Assembly: GCF_013112485.1 (NCBI RefSeq)
Contig: NZ_JABFHG010000001.1
Span: forward strand, 248,001 to 312,000
Direction of reading: 5' to 3'
DNA from: Roseicella sp. DB1501
GTDB taxonomy: Bacteria > Pseudomonadota > Alphaproteobacteria > Acetobacterales > Acetobacteraceae
Length of the DNA: 64,000 nucleotides
Under the pieces are notes generated by a model. The model saw nothing but the letters and a program-made list of their open reading frames with translations. It did no database searches and was not told the DNA's origin. Below are positions 37,260 to 46,516 of this stretch, in pieces (within the stretch, counting starts at the first letter, position 1; the number at the start of each line of letters is the position of its first letter). A program made the position numbers and the translations under genes.

Positions 37260-38002
37260 GCCCCGCCCTCCGGTTCCCCGCCCCCTGGTTCCGTCTCCTG
37301 CCCGCGGGCGAGGCGCAGCAGCCGCTCGGCCTGCGCCGCCTCGGCGGCGATGCGGGCGCGTCGCACCGCCGCCTCGGCGTCGGTGCCCCAGAATTCCTCC
37401 TGCGCGCTCTCGTCGAGGGTGGCGAGGCGGTGCGCCTCCGCCGCATCGACATGCCCCTCGACCACGGCGAGGCCGAGGACGAGGCTGCCATAGCCCGGCA
37501 CCAGCACGCCGAGCGCGGTGAGCTCGAGCGGCGAGAGGGCGGCCACCGCCCGCCGCACCGCGGCCAGCGAGGCCGGGTCCTGCGGCACCGGCATCAGCCC
37601 GGTGGTGACGCGCAGCGGCGCCCGGTGGCGCATCGCCAGCCAGTCGAGCAGCGGCTGCCATTCCGCCGCCTGCATCGCCGCCAGCCGCCGCTCCTCGGCG
37701 CGGTAGCAGAGCAGGTCGGTCTCGGCGTATTTCGCCAGGCCGTCCACCATCGGCGCCGGGTCGGGCGCCACGCGCTCCTGCGCCGTGCCGACGAGGCGGG
37801 TGAGCGGGATGTCGGCCGGCGACATCTCGCCGCCCTTGGCGCCGCCGGCCAGCGCCCATTCCGTGGCGATCGCCTCGGCGAGCGGCGCCGCCTCGACGAG
37901 CAGCGGGGCGCCGCCGGGCAGCCGCACCGGCCGCCCGTCCAGCAGCACGCGGAAGCCGCCGGCCGCGGGTTCCGCGGCGGCCCTGTCCCAGAAGCGCTTC
38001 AC
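37256..38002 (-). CDS. ATP12 family chaperone
   Basis: 248 residues. Family blocks: [69 protein letters not shown], and the [16 protein letters not shown] region. Mitochondrial Atp12 assists assembly of the F1 alpha subunit; the alphaproteobacterial version is presumed equivalent. No atp genes are close. It is followed by acyP in an overlapping pair. Confidence 0.92.
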   Translation of the reverse strand: MKRFWDRAAAEPAAGGFRVLLDGRPVRLPGGAPLLVEAAPLAEAIATEWALAGGAKGGEMSPADIPLTRLVGTAQERVAPDPAPMVDGLAKYAETDLLCYRAEERRLAAMQAAEWQPLLDWLAMRHRAPLRVTTGLMPVPQDPASLAAVRRAVAALSPLELTALGVLVPGYGSLVLGLAVVEGHVDAAEAHRLATLDESAQEEFWGTDAEAAVRRARIAAEAAQAERLLRLARGQETEPGGGEPEGGA

Positions 38003-38182
38003 GGTGCGTGCAGGACGGCCTTGCCGTCCTGTCCCTCGGGCGCCGGGCGCCGCGCCGCCGCGCGGCCTGGCTTCGCGGCGCTCATCCGCGCGGACCCTCC
38101 TAGGCTCGGTGTCATCCGATCTCCCTGCCGTCCTGGCCTGGTGTCCCGAAAGATAGGCGCGCCGCCGCCGCGGCCGAAGGGG

Positions 38183-40870
38183 TCAGCGGCCGCGCAGGAA
38201 GCCGCGCAGCAGTTCCTGCGCCGGCTCCTGCAGCGATTTCGGCAGGTCCCGCAGGTCCGGCGCCTTCTGCGCCGGCGCCTCCGCAGCCGTGGCGGCGGCG
38301 GAGGCCGGCACCGGGCCGGCGCGGCCGCCGCGCGCCGCGGCCAGGGCCGGGCCGCAATCCGGCAGCGCCTCGGTGGTCTTGCCCTCGCCGGCGCCGCCGA
38401 GCGCGCCGAGGATCCCGGCGGCGAGCTCGCCGGCCTTGCCGCCCCCGAGCCCCTCGGCCCCTGCCCGCTCGGCCAGGGCGCCGATCGCCCCGCGGGCGCT
38501 GGCCGGGCCGAAATCGGCGCGCGGATGCGCGAAGCTGCCGGTGATCGGCAGCGGCGCGCGGATGCGCAGCCCGTTCGTCCCCGGGATGGGCAGCCGCAGG
38601 TCGAGCTGCAGGCGCATCGCCAGGCTCTCGTTGCGCAGGTCGGCGGTGCCGCCGCCGCCGATCCTGCCGAGGCTGGTATCGAGCAGCAGCGTCTCGGCGC
38701 GGGCGACGCCGCCCTCGGCCCGCCAGCGCGTCGCGGCGCAGGCGAGGCGGATCCGGCCCTGGATCTCGTTGCCGAGCTGCGGCAGCGCCTGGCGCAGCGC
38801 GCCCGCCCCCTGGCCGAGCAGGCTGCCGGCGCCGGTCTCGATCTCGCCATTGGTGAGGGCGAGGCCGAGATGCCCGGTCGCCGTCGCGGCGACGGCGCGC
38901 AGCTCCGGCCCCTGGCCGCGCAGATCGGCATCGAGCTCGAGCCGCCCGCCGGTGCCGCCCGGCAGGCGCAGCGCGGCGAGCAGCGGCGCCAGCTCGATCC
39001 CGTCCGAGCGCGCCGCGAGCTGGAAGGCCGGCGGCGCGGCATTGGCATCGGCGGCGGCGCGCAGGGTGACGGTGCCGCCCGGCAGGGTGGTGGTGAGCGG
39101 GTCGATCCGCCCCTGCCCGCCCTGCACCGAAGCCTGCAGCGTGGTGTCGCGCAGGGTGACGCCGCCCGACTGCAGCGTGCCGATGGTCCAGCGCAACGTG
39201 CTGTCGGTCAGGCGCAGCAGGCCGACCGGCAGCGGCAGCGGCGGGATCACCCGGCCATCCGGCGCCGGCGGAGGCGGCGGCGCGGGGGTGGCGGCGGGCG
39301 CCGCCCCCGGCGGGGCGGGCGGCGCCGGCGGCAGCCGCAGCGCGTCGAGGTCGATCCGCTGCGAGGCGAGGCTGGCCTGGACTCCCGGCCGGCCCCCCGG
39401 ACCTGCCGCCGGCAGCAAGGCCAGCGCGCCCGCCGCATCCCCGGCCGAGGAGGCGATGCGCAGCCCCTGCAGCAGCGCGCCCTCGGCGAGGCCGGCGCCG
39501 CGCTCGCTGAGGCTGGCGCCGGCGGTGAGGTTGCGCAGCGGCGGCAGCGGCCGGCCGGCGAGCGGCGAGAGGGCGGCGAGGTCCGGCACGCCGAGCGCGA
39601 CCAGCAGCCCGACGCCGCTGAGCCGGCGCGGATCGGCGATGCTGCCCTTGGCCGTCGCCGTGGCGCCGCCGGCGGTGAGCGTCAGGTCCACCGGTAGGGG
39701 CTGCGCCGCGCCCGCCGGGGCCAGGGCCGGCAGGCCGAGCGTGCCGCCGAGCGTGATCGGCAGGCCGCGCAGCACCGCCTGCCCGGCCAGGGCGAGCGGC
39801 GCGCCGGGCCCGGACTGCCGCGCGGTGAGGCCGCTGAGGGCGAGGCCGGGCAGCACCGCATCCAGCGGCGAGGGCCCGATGCTGAGGTCGAGCCCCGTCA
39901 GCGCCGGCCCGCTGGCGCGGCCCTGGGTTGCTCCCCCGGGCGCCGGATCGACCAGGGTGAGCCGCGCCGTCACCGCCTGCAGCGGCGGCAGGGCGATGCT
40001 CGGCAGCAGCGGGGCGAGGCTTTGCAGCGCCGGCACCTCGGCGGCCAGCGTCGCGCTCCAGCCCCGGCCGCGCGCCGGGTCGCTGAGCTGGCCGTCGAGC
40101 TGCGCCGTGGCGCCCGCGGTCGCCAGCCGCGCCCGCACCGGCCAGGGCGCCCCCGGCTGCGGCGCGGTCAGCGCCTGGAGCGAGCCGGCCTGCCCCTCGA
40201 CCGCGAGCGGCACGCCATCCAGCGCCAGGCTGCCCCAGCCGCGCATCGGCCCGCGCCCGTCGCCGCCCTCGAGCTGGAAGCTCGGGATGCCGAGGATGCG
40301 CGTGCTGCCGGCGGCGCCGTCATGCCAGGTGAGCCGCCCCTCGGCGATCGAGACCCGGTCGATGACCAGCTCGAAGCGGCTTCCCGCCGGCGCCGGCCCG
40401 GCGGCGGGCCCGGCGGCCGGCGGCGGGGCGGCGGGCCCGGCGAAGACCCAGTTGGCATGGCCGGCGGCGTCGGTCTCGAGCAGGATGTCCGGCTCGACCA
40501 GCCGCAGCCGCCGCACCTCCACCCGCTGCCGCAGCAGCGGCAGCAGGGCGAGCTCCACCTCCACCCGCCGCACCCGCGCCATCTCCGGCCGGCTGCCGCC
40601 CGGCATGTTGGCCAGCGCGGCGCCCTCCACCGTCAGGGTCGGCACCAGGGCGAGCTTCAGCCCGATCGGCCCGGCCAGGGTCAGCCGCCGCCCCGTCGCC
40701 TGCTGCACCGCCGCCTCGATCCGCGGCTTCAGGCTGTCCGGGTCGAAGCGGGCGAGCGCGATGCCGGCGCCGATGGCGGGCAGCACGACGAGCAGGCCGA
40801 CCGCGGCGCCGGCCACCCAGGGCCAGCGCCGGCGGCGGCGCGGCGGGGGAAGCGGTCCGGGATCGGGCAT
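38183..40870 (-). CDS. AsmA family outer-membrane assembly/transport protein
   Basis: 895 residues from the ATG at 40870 (GAGGACATC just upstream; an ATG at 40888 has no ribosome site). A short basic N-terminus precedes one membrane helix (WPWVAGAAVGLLVVLPAIGAGIALA). The AsmA signature FDPDSLKPRIEAAVQQATGRRLTLAGPIGLKLALVPTLTVEGAALANMPGGS follows. Middle repeats with Pro/Ala-rich linkers and the C-terminal AsmA_2 region (GHLGLALTNGEIETGAGSLL) complete it. Such proteins are inner-membrane-anchored periplasmic bridges implicated in lipid traffic to the outer membrane. Confidence 0.92.
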   Translation of the reverse strand: MPDPGPLPPPRRRRRWPWVAGAAVGLLVVLPAIGAGIALARFDPDSLKPRIEAAVQQATGRRLTLAGPIGLKLALVPTLTVEGAALANMPGGSRPEMARVRRVEVELALLPLLRQRVEVRRLRLVEPDILLETDAAGHANWVFAGPAAPPPAAGPAAGPAPAGSRFELVIDRVSIAEGRLTWHDGAAGSTRILGIPSFQLEGGDGRGPMRGWGSLALDGVPLAVEGQAGSLQALTAPQPGAPWPVRARLATAGATAQLDGQLSDPARGRGWSATLAAEVPALQSLAPLLPSIALPPLQAVTARLTLVDPAPGGATQGRASGPALTGLDLSIGPSPLDAVLPGLALSGLTARQSGPGAPLALAGQAVLRGLPITLGGTLGLPALAPAGAAQPLPVDLTLTAGGATATAKGSIADPRRLSGVGLLVALGVPDLAALSPLAGRPLPPLRNLTAGASLSERGAGLAEGALLQGLRIASSAGDAAGALALLPAAGPGGRPGVQASLASQRIDLDALRLPPAPPAPPGAAPAATPAPPPPPAPDGRVIPPLPLPVGLLRLTDSTLRWTIGTLQSGGVTLRDTTLQASVQGGQGRIDPLTTTLPGGTVTLRAAADANAAPPAFQLAARSDGIELAPLLAALRLPGGTGGRLELDADLRGQGPELRAVAATATGHLGLALTNGEIETGAGSLLGQGAGALRQALPQLGNEIQGRIRLACAATRWRAEGGVARAETLLLDTSLGRIGGGGTADLRNESLAMRLQLDLRLPIPGTNGLRIRAPLPITGSFAHPRADFGPASARGAIGALAERAGAEGLGGGKAGELAAGILGALGGAGEGKTTEALPDCGPALAAARGGRAGPVPASAAATAAEAPAQKAPDLRDLPKSLQEPAQELLRGFLRGR

Positions 40871-40894
40871 GATGTCCTCGCGCGGCATGGCGGG

Positions 40895-41000
40895 CTAGAG
40901 CGCGATCGCCCGAGGTGGCATCACCAAAGGCGTGGATCGCGCGATGAAACAAGGCGTCAGGCCATGATCCGTGAACTCGGGCGAACGGATCATGGTCTAA
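40895..41000 (-). repeat. Family II repeat, copy c
   Basis: Full-length element between CTAG (40895) and the TTAG that contains the rluC stop (40999-40997). Its main hairpin reads ACCATGATCCGT with ACGGATCATGGC: relative to other copies the innermost C-G pair has become T-A in both arms, a compensatory change. Confidence 0.85.
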
Positions 41001-41995
41001 CGCCGGGAGACCGGGTCGCGGTGCCGCGGCTTCGGGGTGCGCGGCGCCTCGAAGCCGAAGAAGCCGAAGGTCTCGCGCATATGCGGCGGCAGCGGCGCCG
41101 CCACCTCCAGCGTCCCGCCCTCGGGATGCGGCAGGCGCAGCGCCCGGGCATGCAGGTGGAGCTGGTTGGGCAGCCCGTCGAGATGCGCCGCGGCGCCGCC
41201 ATACTTGCCGTCGCCGAGGATCGGCGTGCCGAGCCCGGCGGCGACGTGCACGCGGAGCTGGTGGGTGCGGCCGGTGAGCGGGCGCATCTCCAGCCAGGCG
41301 ACGCGGCGGCGGGCGGCATCCAGGGTGCGGAAATCGGTGATGGCGCGGGCGCCTTCCTCCCCCTCCTCCACCACCTCGGTGCGCTCGCCGCGCGGCCCGG
41401 CGAGGCGCGCCAGCGGCAGGTCGATGCGGCCCTCGGCGATCTCCGGCTGCGGCGTCACCACCGCCCAGTAGGTCTTCTCCACGTCGCGGCCGCGGAAGGC
41501 GCGGGCGAGGAAGGCGGCGGCGCCGGCGGTGCGGGCCAGGACCAGCACGCCGGAGGTGTCGCGGTCCAGCCGATGGACCAGGCGCGGTCGCTCCTCGGCC
41601 TCGAATTGCAGGGCGTCCAGCAGCCCGTCGAGATGCCGGGCGATGCCGGGGCCGCCCTGCACCGGCAGGCCGTGCGGCTTGTCGAGCACGATCAGGCTGG
41701 CGTCGCGGTGCAGCACCAGCCGCTCCAGTGCCCGCGCCTCCTCCGGCGGGACGGGACGGCGGCCGGTGCCCTGCGGCTCCGGCCGCGGCCCCTCGGGCAG
41801 CGGCGGGATGCGCACCTCCTGCCCGGCGGCGAGGCGGGTATTCGCCTCCGCCCGCTTGCCGTCGACGCGGATCTGGCCGGTGCGCAGCATCTTCTGCAGC
41901 GCCCCCTGGGTGAGCTGGGGAAAGTGGCGGCGGAACCAGCGGTCGAGCCGGCTATCGGCCTCGTCCGGGGTCACGGTGCGGTGGGCGATGGTCAT
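40997..41995 (-). CDS. rluC: RluA family pseudouridine synthase (RluC-like)
   Basis: 332 residues. The N-terminal S4 domain (DSRLDRWFRRHFPQLTQGALQKMLRTGQIRVDG) is followed by the synthase core with the catalytic Asp in PRLVHRLDRDTSGVLVLAR. C-terminal motifs are RPLTGRTHQLRVHVA and ILGDGKYGG. It modifies uridines of 23S rRNA; the choice of RluC over RluD is by general resemblance only. Stop codon shared with the family II element. Confidence 0.92.
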   Translation of the reverse strand: MTIAHRTVTPDEADSRLDRWFRRHFPQLTQGALQKMLRTGQIRVDGKRAEANTRLAAGQEVRIPPLPEGPRPEPQGTGRRPVPPEEARALERLVLHRDASLIVLDKPHGLPVQGGPGIARHLDGLLDALQFEAEERPRLVHRLDRDTSGVLVLARTAGAAAFLARAFRGRDVEKTYWAVVTPQPEIAEGRIDLPLARLAGPRGERTEVVEEGEEGARAITDFRTLDAARRRVAWLEMRPLTGRTHQLRVHVAAGLGTPILGDGKYGGAAAHLDGLPNQLHLHARALRLPHPEGGTLEVAAPLPPHMRETFGFFGFEAPRTPKPRHRDPVSRR

Positions 41996-42165
41996 GGTGG
42001 CGCGGGGCTTACCACCTCGGCGGGTCCACCGCGAAACATGGGCGCGCGCGGGCGCTTGCGGCAGGGTTGAAGGGGATGCCGGGCCGCACCTATCGCATCA
42101 CGAAAAAGAGCGCCTTTTTGGCCCGGCGGCGGAACCGGGGCGGCGCTGAGGCGTCAGGGGCGGCC

Positions 42166-42615
42166 ATGACGCACAGAACGAGACTGGCCGCAGCCGCGGC
42201 ATTCCTGGTCCTCGGCGTCGCCGCCCCGGACCTCAATTTCAGCCAAGCCGCGGCCGCCGAGCGCTCGGCCGGCAAGCCAGGGCAGACGCTGAAGCCACAG
42301 CGCGGCAAGGCGAGCTACTACGCGCCGAAATTCAATGGCCGCAAGATGGCGAACGGCGCGCGTTTCAATCCGAACAGCAATTCGGCGGCGCACAAGACCT
42401 TGCCGCTCGGCACCACCGCGAAGGTGACGAATCTGGAGAACGGCAAGACCGCCGAGGTGAAGATCGAGGATCGCGGGCCCTATCACGGCGGAAGGGTGAT
42501 CGATGTCAGCCCGAAGATCGCCGAGCGGCTCGACATGAAGAAGGAGGGCACGGCGCCGGTGGTGGTGCAGCCGGTGCAGGTGCCGCCGCAGAACCAGCGC
42601 GTCGCGGCGCAATGA
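42166..42615 (+). CDS. rlpA: Septal ring lytic transglycosylase RlpA family protein
   Basis: 149 residues from the ATG at 42166 (CAGGGGCGG upstream). Signal peptide RLAAAAAFLVLGVAAPDLNFSQAAAAE. One double-psi beta-barrel domain: GKASYYAPKFNGRKMANGARFNPNSNSAAHKTLPLGTTAKVTNL, then the catalytic-type Asp-Arg in IEDRGPYHGGRVIDVSPKIAERL. It lacks the lipobox and the SPOR domain of E. coli RlpA, so septal targeting cannot be assumed. In frame coding extends upstream to 42067 but without a signal sequence. Confidence 0.9.
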   Translation: MTHRTRLAAAAAFLVLGVAAPDLNFSQAAAAERSAGKPGQTLKPQRGKASYYAPKFNGRKMANGARFNPNSNSAAHKTLPLGTTAKVTNLENGKTAEVKIEDRGPYHGGRVIDVSPKIAERLDMKKEGTAPVVVQPVQVPPQNQRVAAQ

Positions 42616-42621
42616 TTTAAT

Positions 42622-42722
42622 CCCCGCGACGTCGCTGGCGCCGTCGCGGGGGGCCCGTGCTTCGCTCCTGACCCCTGATCCGTCACAGCCTGCCGCGGCG
42701 AAGCCGCGGCGGGGCAACGGGT
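42622..42722 (+). repeat. Family I repeat, copy h (plus sense)
   Basis: In the orientation of rlpA: hairpin B (CCCCGCGACG/CGTCGCGGGG, 42622-42651) six bases after the stop, then GGGCCCGTGCTTCGCTCCTG, the CGTCACAG link and hairpin A at 42689-42713. The linker matches copy a in reverse complement, showing that the whole element is conserved, not only the stems. Confidence 0.88.
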
Positions 42723-42773
42723 GGCGACGATCGGAATCGGCGTTGCTGGAGCGGGACCGATCCGCCGGTCGGA

Positions 42774-43160
42774 TCAGGCGAGCTTTTCCCAGGTGAGTTC
42801 GAGTTGCACCATCACCCCGCGCACCATCCGCGGCGGCGGCGACAAGACCAGGCGTTCCCCGTCCCAGCGGCATTGCCGCACCTGGTCGGTGCCGAAGCGG
42901 TCGGGGGGATGCGCGGCGTCGACGCGGGTGCGCAGCACCGCGCCATCGAATTCCCAGACGCCCGTATAAGCGACCCAGTAGCGGCGATCGCCCTCGGCCG
43001 GCGGCCGGCCGTCGCCGAGCGCGGCCATCATCCGCTCGGGGCCGAATTGCACCGTGCCAATGGGGCATGGTCCGAAATCCGAGGCGACGATGCGGCCCTC
43101 CGGGTCGCGCGCCTCCACCGTCAGCAGCCGCCACACGCCGATGATCCGCTCGCGCATCAT
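42774..43160 (-). CDS. Lipocalin-like domain protein
   Basis: 128 residues. The Lipocalin_5-type fold is visible in IIGVWRLLTVEARDPEGRIV, IGTVQFGPERMMAAL, YWVAYTGVWEFDGAVLRTRVDAAHPPDRFGTDQVRQCRWDGERLVL. No signal peptide, so cytoplasmic. It starts at 43160, overlapping the rarA stop (43157-43159), so it is probably translated with rarA. Ligand unknown. Confidence 0.85.
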   Translation of the reverse strand: MMRERIIGVWRLLTVEARDPEGRIVASDFGPCPIGTVQFGPERMMAALGDGRPPAEGDRRYWVAYTGVWEFDGAVLRTRVDAAHPPDRFGTDQVRQCRWDGERLVLSPPPRMVRGVMVQLELTWEKLA

Positions 43161-44560
43161 CCCTCCCCTTCCGTTGTCCGCCGGGCCTTCTTCGCCCGCA
43201 GCGCCGCCCAGTGGCGCAGCCGCTCGCCGATCGCCGCCTCGGCGCCGCGCTCGGTCGGGCGGTAGAACTGCCGGCGCGGCATCCCGTCGGGGAAGTAATT
43301 GGCGCCGGAGAAGCCCTCCGCCTCGTCATGGTCGTAGGCATAGCCGGCGCCGTAGCCGAGCTGCTGCATCAGCTTGGTCGGCGCGTTCAGGATATGCGCC
43401 GGCGGCATCAGGCTGCCGGTCTCCTTCGCCGCGCGCTGCGCCTGACCCCAGGCGGCGTAGACGGCGTTCGACTTCGGCGCGGTGCCGAGATGCACCACGA
43501 GCTGCGCCAGGGCCAGCTCGCCCTCCGGCGAGCCGAGGCGCTCATAGGTCTCCCAGGCGGCGATGGCGAGCGGCAGGGCGCGCGGATCGGCCATGCCGAC
43601 ATCCTCGGCGGCGAAGCGCGTGAGGCGGCGTGCGATGTAGCGCGGATCCTCGCCGCCCTGCAGCATGCGGGCGAACCAGTAGAGCGCCGCATCCGGGTCG
43701 GAGCCGCGCAGCGACTTATGCAGGGCCGAGATGAGGTTATAGTGCTCCTCCCGGTCCTTGTCGTAGAGCGCGGCGCGGCGGGCCAGCAGCTCGGCCAGGG
43801 CGGCCGGGTCCATCGGCGCGGTCCCGGCCGGCAAGGCCAGCAATTGCTCCGCGAGGTTCAGCAGGTAGCGGCCATCGCCATCGGCCATGGCGCGCAGCGT
43901 GGCGCGCGCCGCTGCGTCGAGCGGCAGGCCGCGCTCCCCTTCCGCCTCGGCGCGGGCGAGCAGCCGCTCCAGCGCCGCGTCGTCGAGCCGGCGCAGCACC
44001 AGCACCTGGCAGCGCGAGAGCAGCGCGCCGTTCAGCGCGAAGGAGGGATTCTCCGTCGTCGCGCCGACCAGGGTGACGGTGCCGTCCTCGACCACCGGCA
44101 GGAAGCCGTCCTGCTGCGCCCGGTTGAAGCGGTGGATCTCGTCGACGAAGAGCAGCGTGCCCTGCCCTATCCGCCTGCGCTGCCGTGCCTCGTCGAAGGC
44201 GCGCTTGAGGTCGGCGACGCCGGAGAAGACCGCCGAGAGGGAGACGAAGACGAGGCCGGCGCGCTCGGCCAGCAGCCGGGCGATGGTGGTCTTGCCGGTG
44301 CCGGGCGGCCCCCAGAGGATGAGCGAGGCGAGGCTGCCGCGGGCGAGCATGCCGGTGAGCGCGCCCTGCGGCCCGACCAGGTGATCCTGGCCCACCACCT
44401 CCTCCAGCGCGCGCGGGCGCAGGCGGTCGGCGAGCGGGCGCGGCCCCTCGGGCTCGCGCTGCGGCCGCGGCGCCGGCGGGCCGCCGAAGAGGTCCTCGGC
44501 GGGGGCGTCGGCGGCGGCCTCGGGCAAGGCGGCGGGGCGGGACGGGCGGCGGGGCGGCAT
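43157..44560 (-). CDS. rarA: Replication-associated recombination protein A (MgsA/WRNIP1 family)
   Basis: 467 residues. A Pro-rich leader of about 45 residues is followed by an AAA+ core: RPRALEEVVGQDHLVG, Walker A LWGPPGTGKTTIARLL, Walker B LLFVDEIHRFNRAQQD, sensor 1 GATTENPSFALNGALLSR. The MgsA C-terminal tetramerisation domain has KSLRGSDPDAALYWFARML and AIAAWETYERLGSPEGELALAQ. It acts at stalled replication forks with SSB. Confidence 0.95.
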   Translation of the reverse strand: MPPRRPSRPAALPEAAADAPAEDLFGGPPAPRPQREPEGPRPLADRLRPRALEEVVGQDHLVGPQGALTGMLARGSLASLILWGPPGTGKTTIARLLAERAGLVFVSLSAVFSGVADLKRAFDEARQRRRIGQGTLLFVDEIHRFNRAQQDGFLPVVEDGTVTLVGATTENPSFALNGALLSRCQVLVLRRLDDAALERLLARAEAEGERGLPLDAAARATLRAMADGDGRYLLNLAEQLLALPAGTAPMDPAALAELLARRAALYDKDREEHYNLISALHKSLRGSDPDAALYWFARMLQGGEDPRYIARRLTRFAAEDVGMADPRALPLAIAAWETYERLGSPEGELALAQLVVHLGTAPKSNAVYAAWGQAQRAAKETGSLMPPAHILNAPTKLMQQLGYGAGYAYDHDEAEGFSGANYFPDGMPRRQFYRPTERGAEAAIGERLRHWAALRAKKARRTTEGEG

Positions 44561-44634
44561 CGGCGGGAGTATAGGCGCAGCCTCACGCCAGGGCGATCCG
44601 GAGCAACCGTTGCCGTCGCGGGCGTTGGTATCGG

Positions 44635-44886
44635 ATGCCGCATACCGACATGGTGGCGCAGCACTGCGCCTTCCTTCTCCTTGCCCTGCTGGCCGGGCTG
44701 GTGGCCGCGCTCAATCTTGGCCGGCGGCTGCGGGCGCCATTGGCGCTGCACAACATCGCCGGCGCGGTCTTCCTCGGCCAGTTCCTCGGCTTCGTCGCCC
44801 TGACTGGGCTGGGCTGGCCGCCGGTGGTGGCGCATGGCGCGGCCCTGACCCTCGGCACCGCCGCCGCCTGGATCGAGCCGGAGTGA
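44635..44886 (+). CDS. Small two-helix membrane protein
   Basis: 83 residues; a start at the ATG at 44650 (MVAQHC) is equally possible. Two hydrophobic helices, CAFLLLALLAGLVAALNL and IAGAVFLGQFLGFVALTGL, are joined by a short basic loop (GRRLRAPLALHN). Divergent from rarA by 74 bases. Family not recognised. Confidence 0.6.
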   Translation: MPHTDMVAQHCAFLLLALLAGLVAALNLGRRLRAPLALHNIAGAVFLGQFLGFVALTGLGWPPVVAHGAALTLGTAAAWIEPE

Positions 44887-44905
44887 CCGGAAGCCTGCCG
44901 CCTGC

Positions 44906-44996
44906 CATTGCCCTGCCGAGGCTTGGGCTCGGCAGGCCGTGACGCGCCTCTGGCCGGAGGCGCATCCCGGGGTCCTCACGGAGGCGCGCTACGGCT
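44906..44996 (-). repeat. Family I repeat, copy i (diverged)
   Basis: Hairpin A at 44912-44936 with arms CCTGCCGAG/CTCGGCAGG; hairpin B at 44971-44996 is degenerate (GGTCCTCACGG ... GGCTTCGTGGGG). It forms a composite with family III (45014-45041) and family II (45040-45147) elements, all between convergent genes. Confidence 0.7.
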
Positions 44997-45013
44997 TCGT
45001 GGGGAATGCGGGA

Positions 45014-45041
45014 GCATTTTCACCCGATCGGGATCTGCTCT
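45014..45041 (+). repeat. Family III repeat fragment
   Basis: ATTTTCACCCGATCGGGATC followed by TGCTCTGG, matching one end of the full copy at 17427-17537 but lacking the middle inverted portion. Confidence 0.65.
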
Positions 45042-45147
45042 GGACCATGATCCGCTCAGACAGGGTCGCGGATCATGGTCCAGGCCGTCATTCGGTCGCG
45101 TGAGTCACGTTTTTTCGGTGACGCCACCTCAAGCGATCACGCTCTAG
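45040..45147 (+). repeat. Family II repeat, copy d
   Basis: From TGGACCATGATCCGC to GATCACGCTCTAG. It has the 12-bp hairpin at 45043-45079 and ends in CTAG, whose complement is the TAG stop (45146-45144) of the old yellow enzyme gene. Here the opposite end of the element, compared with ugd and rluC, supplies the stop. Confidence 0.85.
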
Positions 45148-46310
45148 CGCGGCGCCATATAGGTGCTCGGCACCACCTCCCGCACCTGCCGCGCCCGCTT
45201 CTCCAGCCAATAGGCCTGGGCCGGCGGCACCAGGGCGAAGCGCGGATCGACGCCGAGCTTCTGCGCCGCATCCATCGCCCAGTTCGGGTTGTAGAGCAGC
45301 TCCCGCGCCAGGGCGATGAGATCGGCCCTGCCCTCCTGCAGGATCGCCTCGGCCTGGTCGGCATGCACGATGAGGCCGACCGCCATGCTCATGATCCCGG
45401 CCTCGCGCCGCAGCCGCTCGGCATAGGGCACCTGGTAGCCATAGGTGACCGGGCCAGTGGAGACGACCGGCGCGCCGCTCATCCCGCCCGAGGAGCAGTC
45501 GATGACGTCGACGCCGAGCGGCTTCGCCCGCTGCGCCAGCGCGACGCTCTCGGCCGGGCCCCAGCCGCTGTCATCCTCGACCGACAGGCGGAGGAAGAGC
45601 GGCTTGTCCTCCGGCCATTCGGCGCGCACCCGCTCCACGATCTCGAGGCAGAAGCGCATGCGGTTCTCGAGGCTGCCGCCATACTCGTCGTTGCGGCGGT
45701 TGGCGAAGGGCGAGAGGAATTGGTGGATGAGGTAGCCATGCGCGCCATGGATCTCCAGCACCTCGAAGCCCGCCTCGCGCGCCCGTCGCGCCGCCTGGCC
45801 CCAATGCTCGATCACCTCGGGGATCTCGGCGCGCGAGAGGGCGCGCGGCAGCGGGTCGCTCTCCGGCGCGGCCAGCGCCGAGGGGGCGACCAGCTCCCAC
45901 GCCTCCCAGGAGGCGGGGTCGAGCGCCGCGACCGCCGCCTCCCGCGTCAGCGGCGCCCCGCCCTCCCAGGGGCGGAAGCGCCGCGCCTTGCGGCCGGAAT
46001 GGCCGAGCTGCAGGCCGGGCACCGCGCCGTGCTCGCGGATGAAGCGGGCGCAGCGGGCGAGGCCGGGCACATGCGCATCCTCCCAGATGCCGAGATCGCC
46101 GAGCGTGCCGCAGCCGCGCCGCTCCACCTTGGTGCTCTCCATGATGACGAGGCCGGCGCCGCCGGCGGCGTAGCGCCCGGCATTCATCAGGTGCCAGTCG
46201 GTGGCGAAGCCGCGCTCGGCGGCATATTGGTGCATCGGCGCGACGACGACACGGTTCTTCAGCGTCACGCCGCGGAGCGTCAGCGGCGTGAAGAGCAGCG
46301 GTGCGTCCAT
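45144..46310 (-). CDS. NADH:flavin oxidoreductase / old yellow enzyme (YqjM-like)
   Basis: 388 residues, an FMN-binding TIM barrel. The N-terminus is LFTPLTLRGVTLKNRVVVAPM, with the active-site His-His pair region GLQLGHSGRKA. The core HGAHGYLIHQFLSPFANRRNDEYGGSLENRMRF is diagnostic of the thermophilic-like/YqjM branch. The phosphate loop is MAVGLIVHADQAEAILQEGRADLIALAREL. It reduces activated C=C bonds with NAD(P)H. Monocistronic. Confidence 0.93.
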   Translation of the reverse strand: MDAPLLFTPLTLRGVTLKNRVVVAPMHQYAAERGFATDWHLMNAGRYAAGGAGLVIMESTKVERRGCGTLGDLGIWEDAHVPGLARCARFIREHGAVPGLQLGHSGRKARRFRPWEGGAPLTREAAVAALDPASWEAWELVAPSALAAPESDPLPRALSRAEIPEVIEHWGQAARRAREAGFEVLEIHGAHGYLIHQFLSPFANRRNDEYGGSLENRMRFCLEIVERVRAEWPEDKPLFLRLSVEDDSGWGPAESVALAQRAKPLGVDVIDCSSGGMSGAPVVSTGPVTYGYQVPYAERLRREAGIMSMAVGLIVHADQAEAILQEGRADLIALARELLYNPNWAMDAAQKLGVDPRFALVPPAQAYWLEKRARQVREVVPSTYMAPR

Positions 46311-46516
46311 TCCTGGCGGTCTCCCCTCGATGCCTCCATGCTACAGCGCTCCGGACGGGCGGGAAGCCCGGTCGGGATGGGCGGGCGGAGGGAATCGCCT
46401 GGCGGCGGCATCGCCGGCACCCGCGCGCACCCGTCGGCGCCGGAGGCGAGGCCGACATCTGCCAGCGCGCGGATCGCCAGCACGACGCCGAGCGCCTCCA
46501 TCTTCAGTCCGGGGCG

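Noticed and set aside
42067-42165. Upstream extension of rlpA with its own ATG codons
   Set aside because: It would bury the signal peptide behind a basic 33-residue leader; the ATG at 42166 places the signal correctly.
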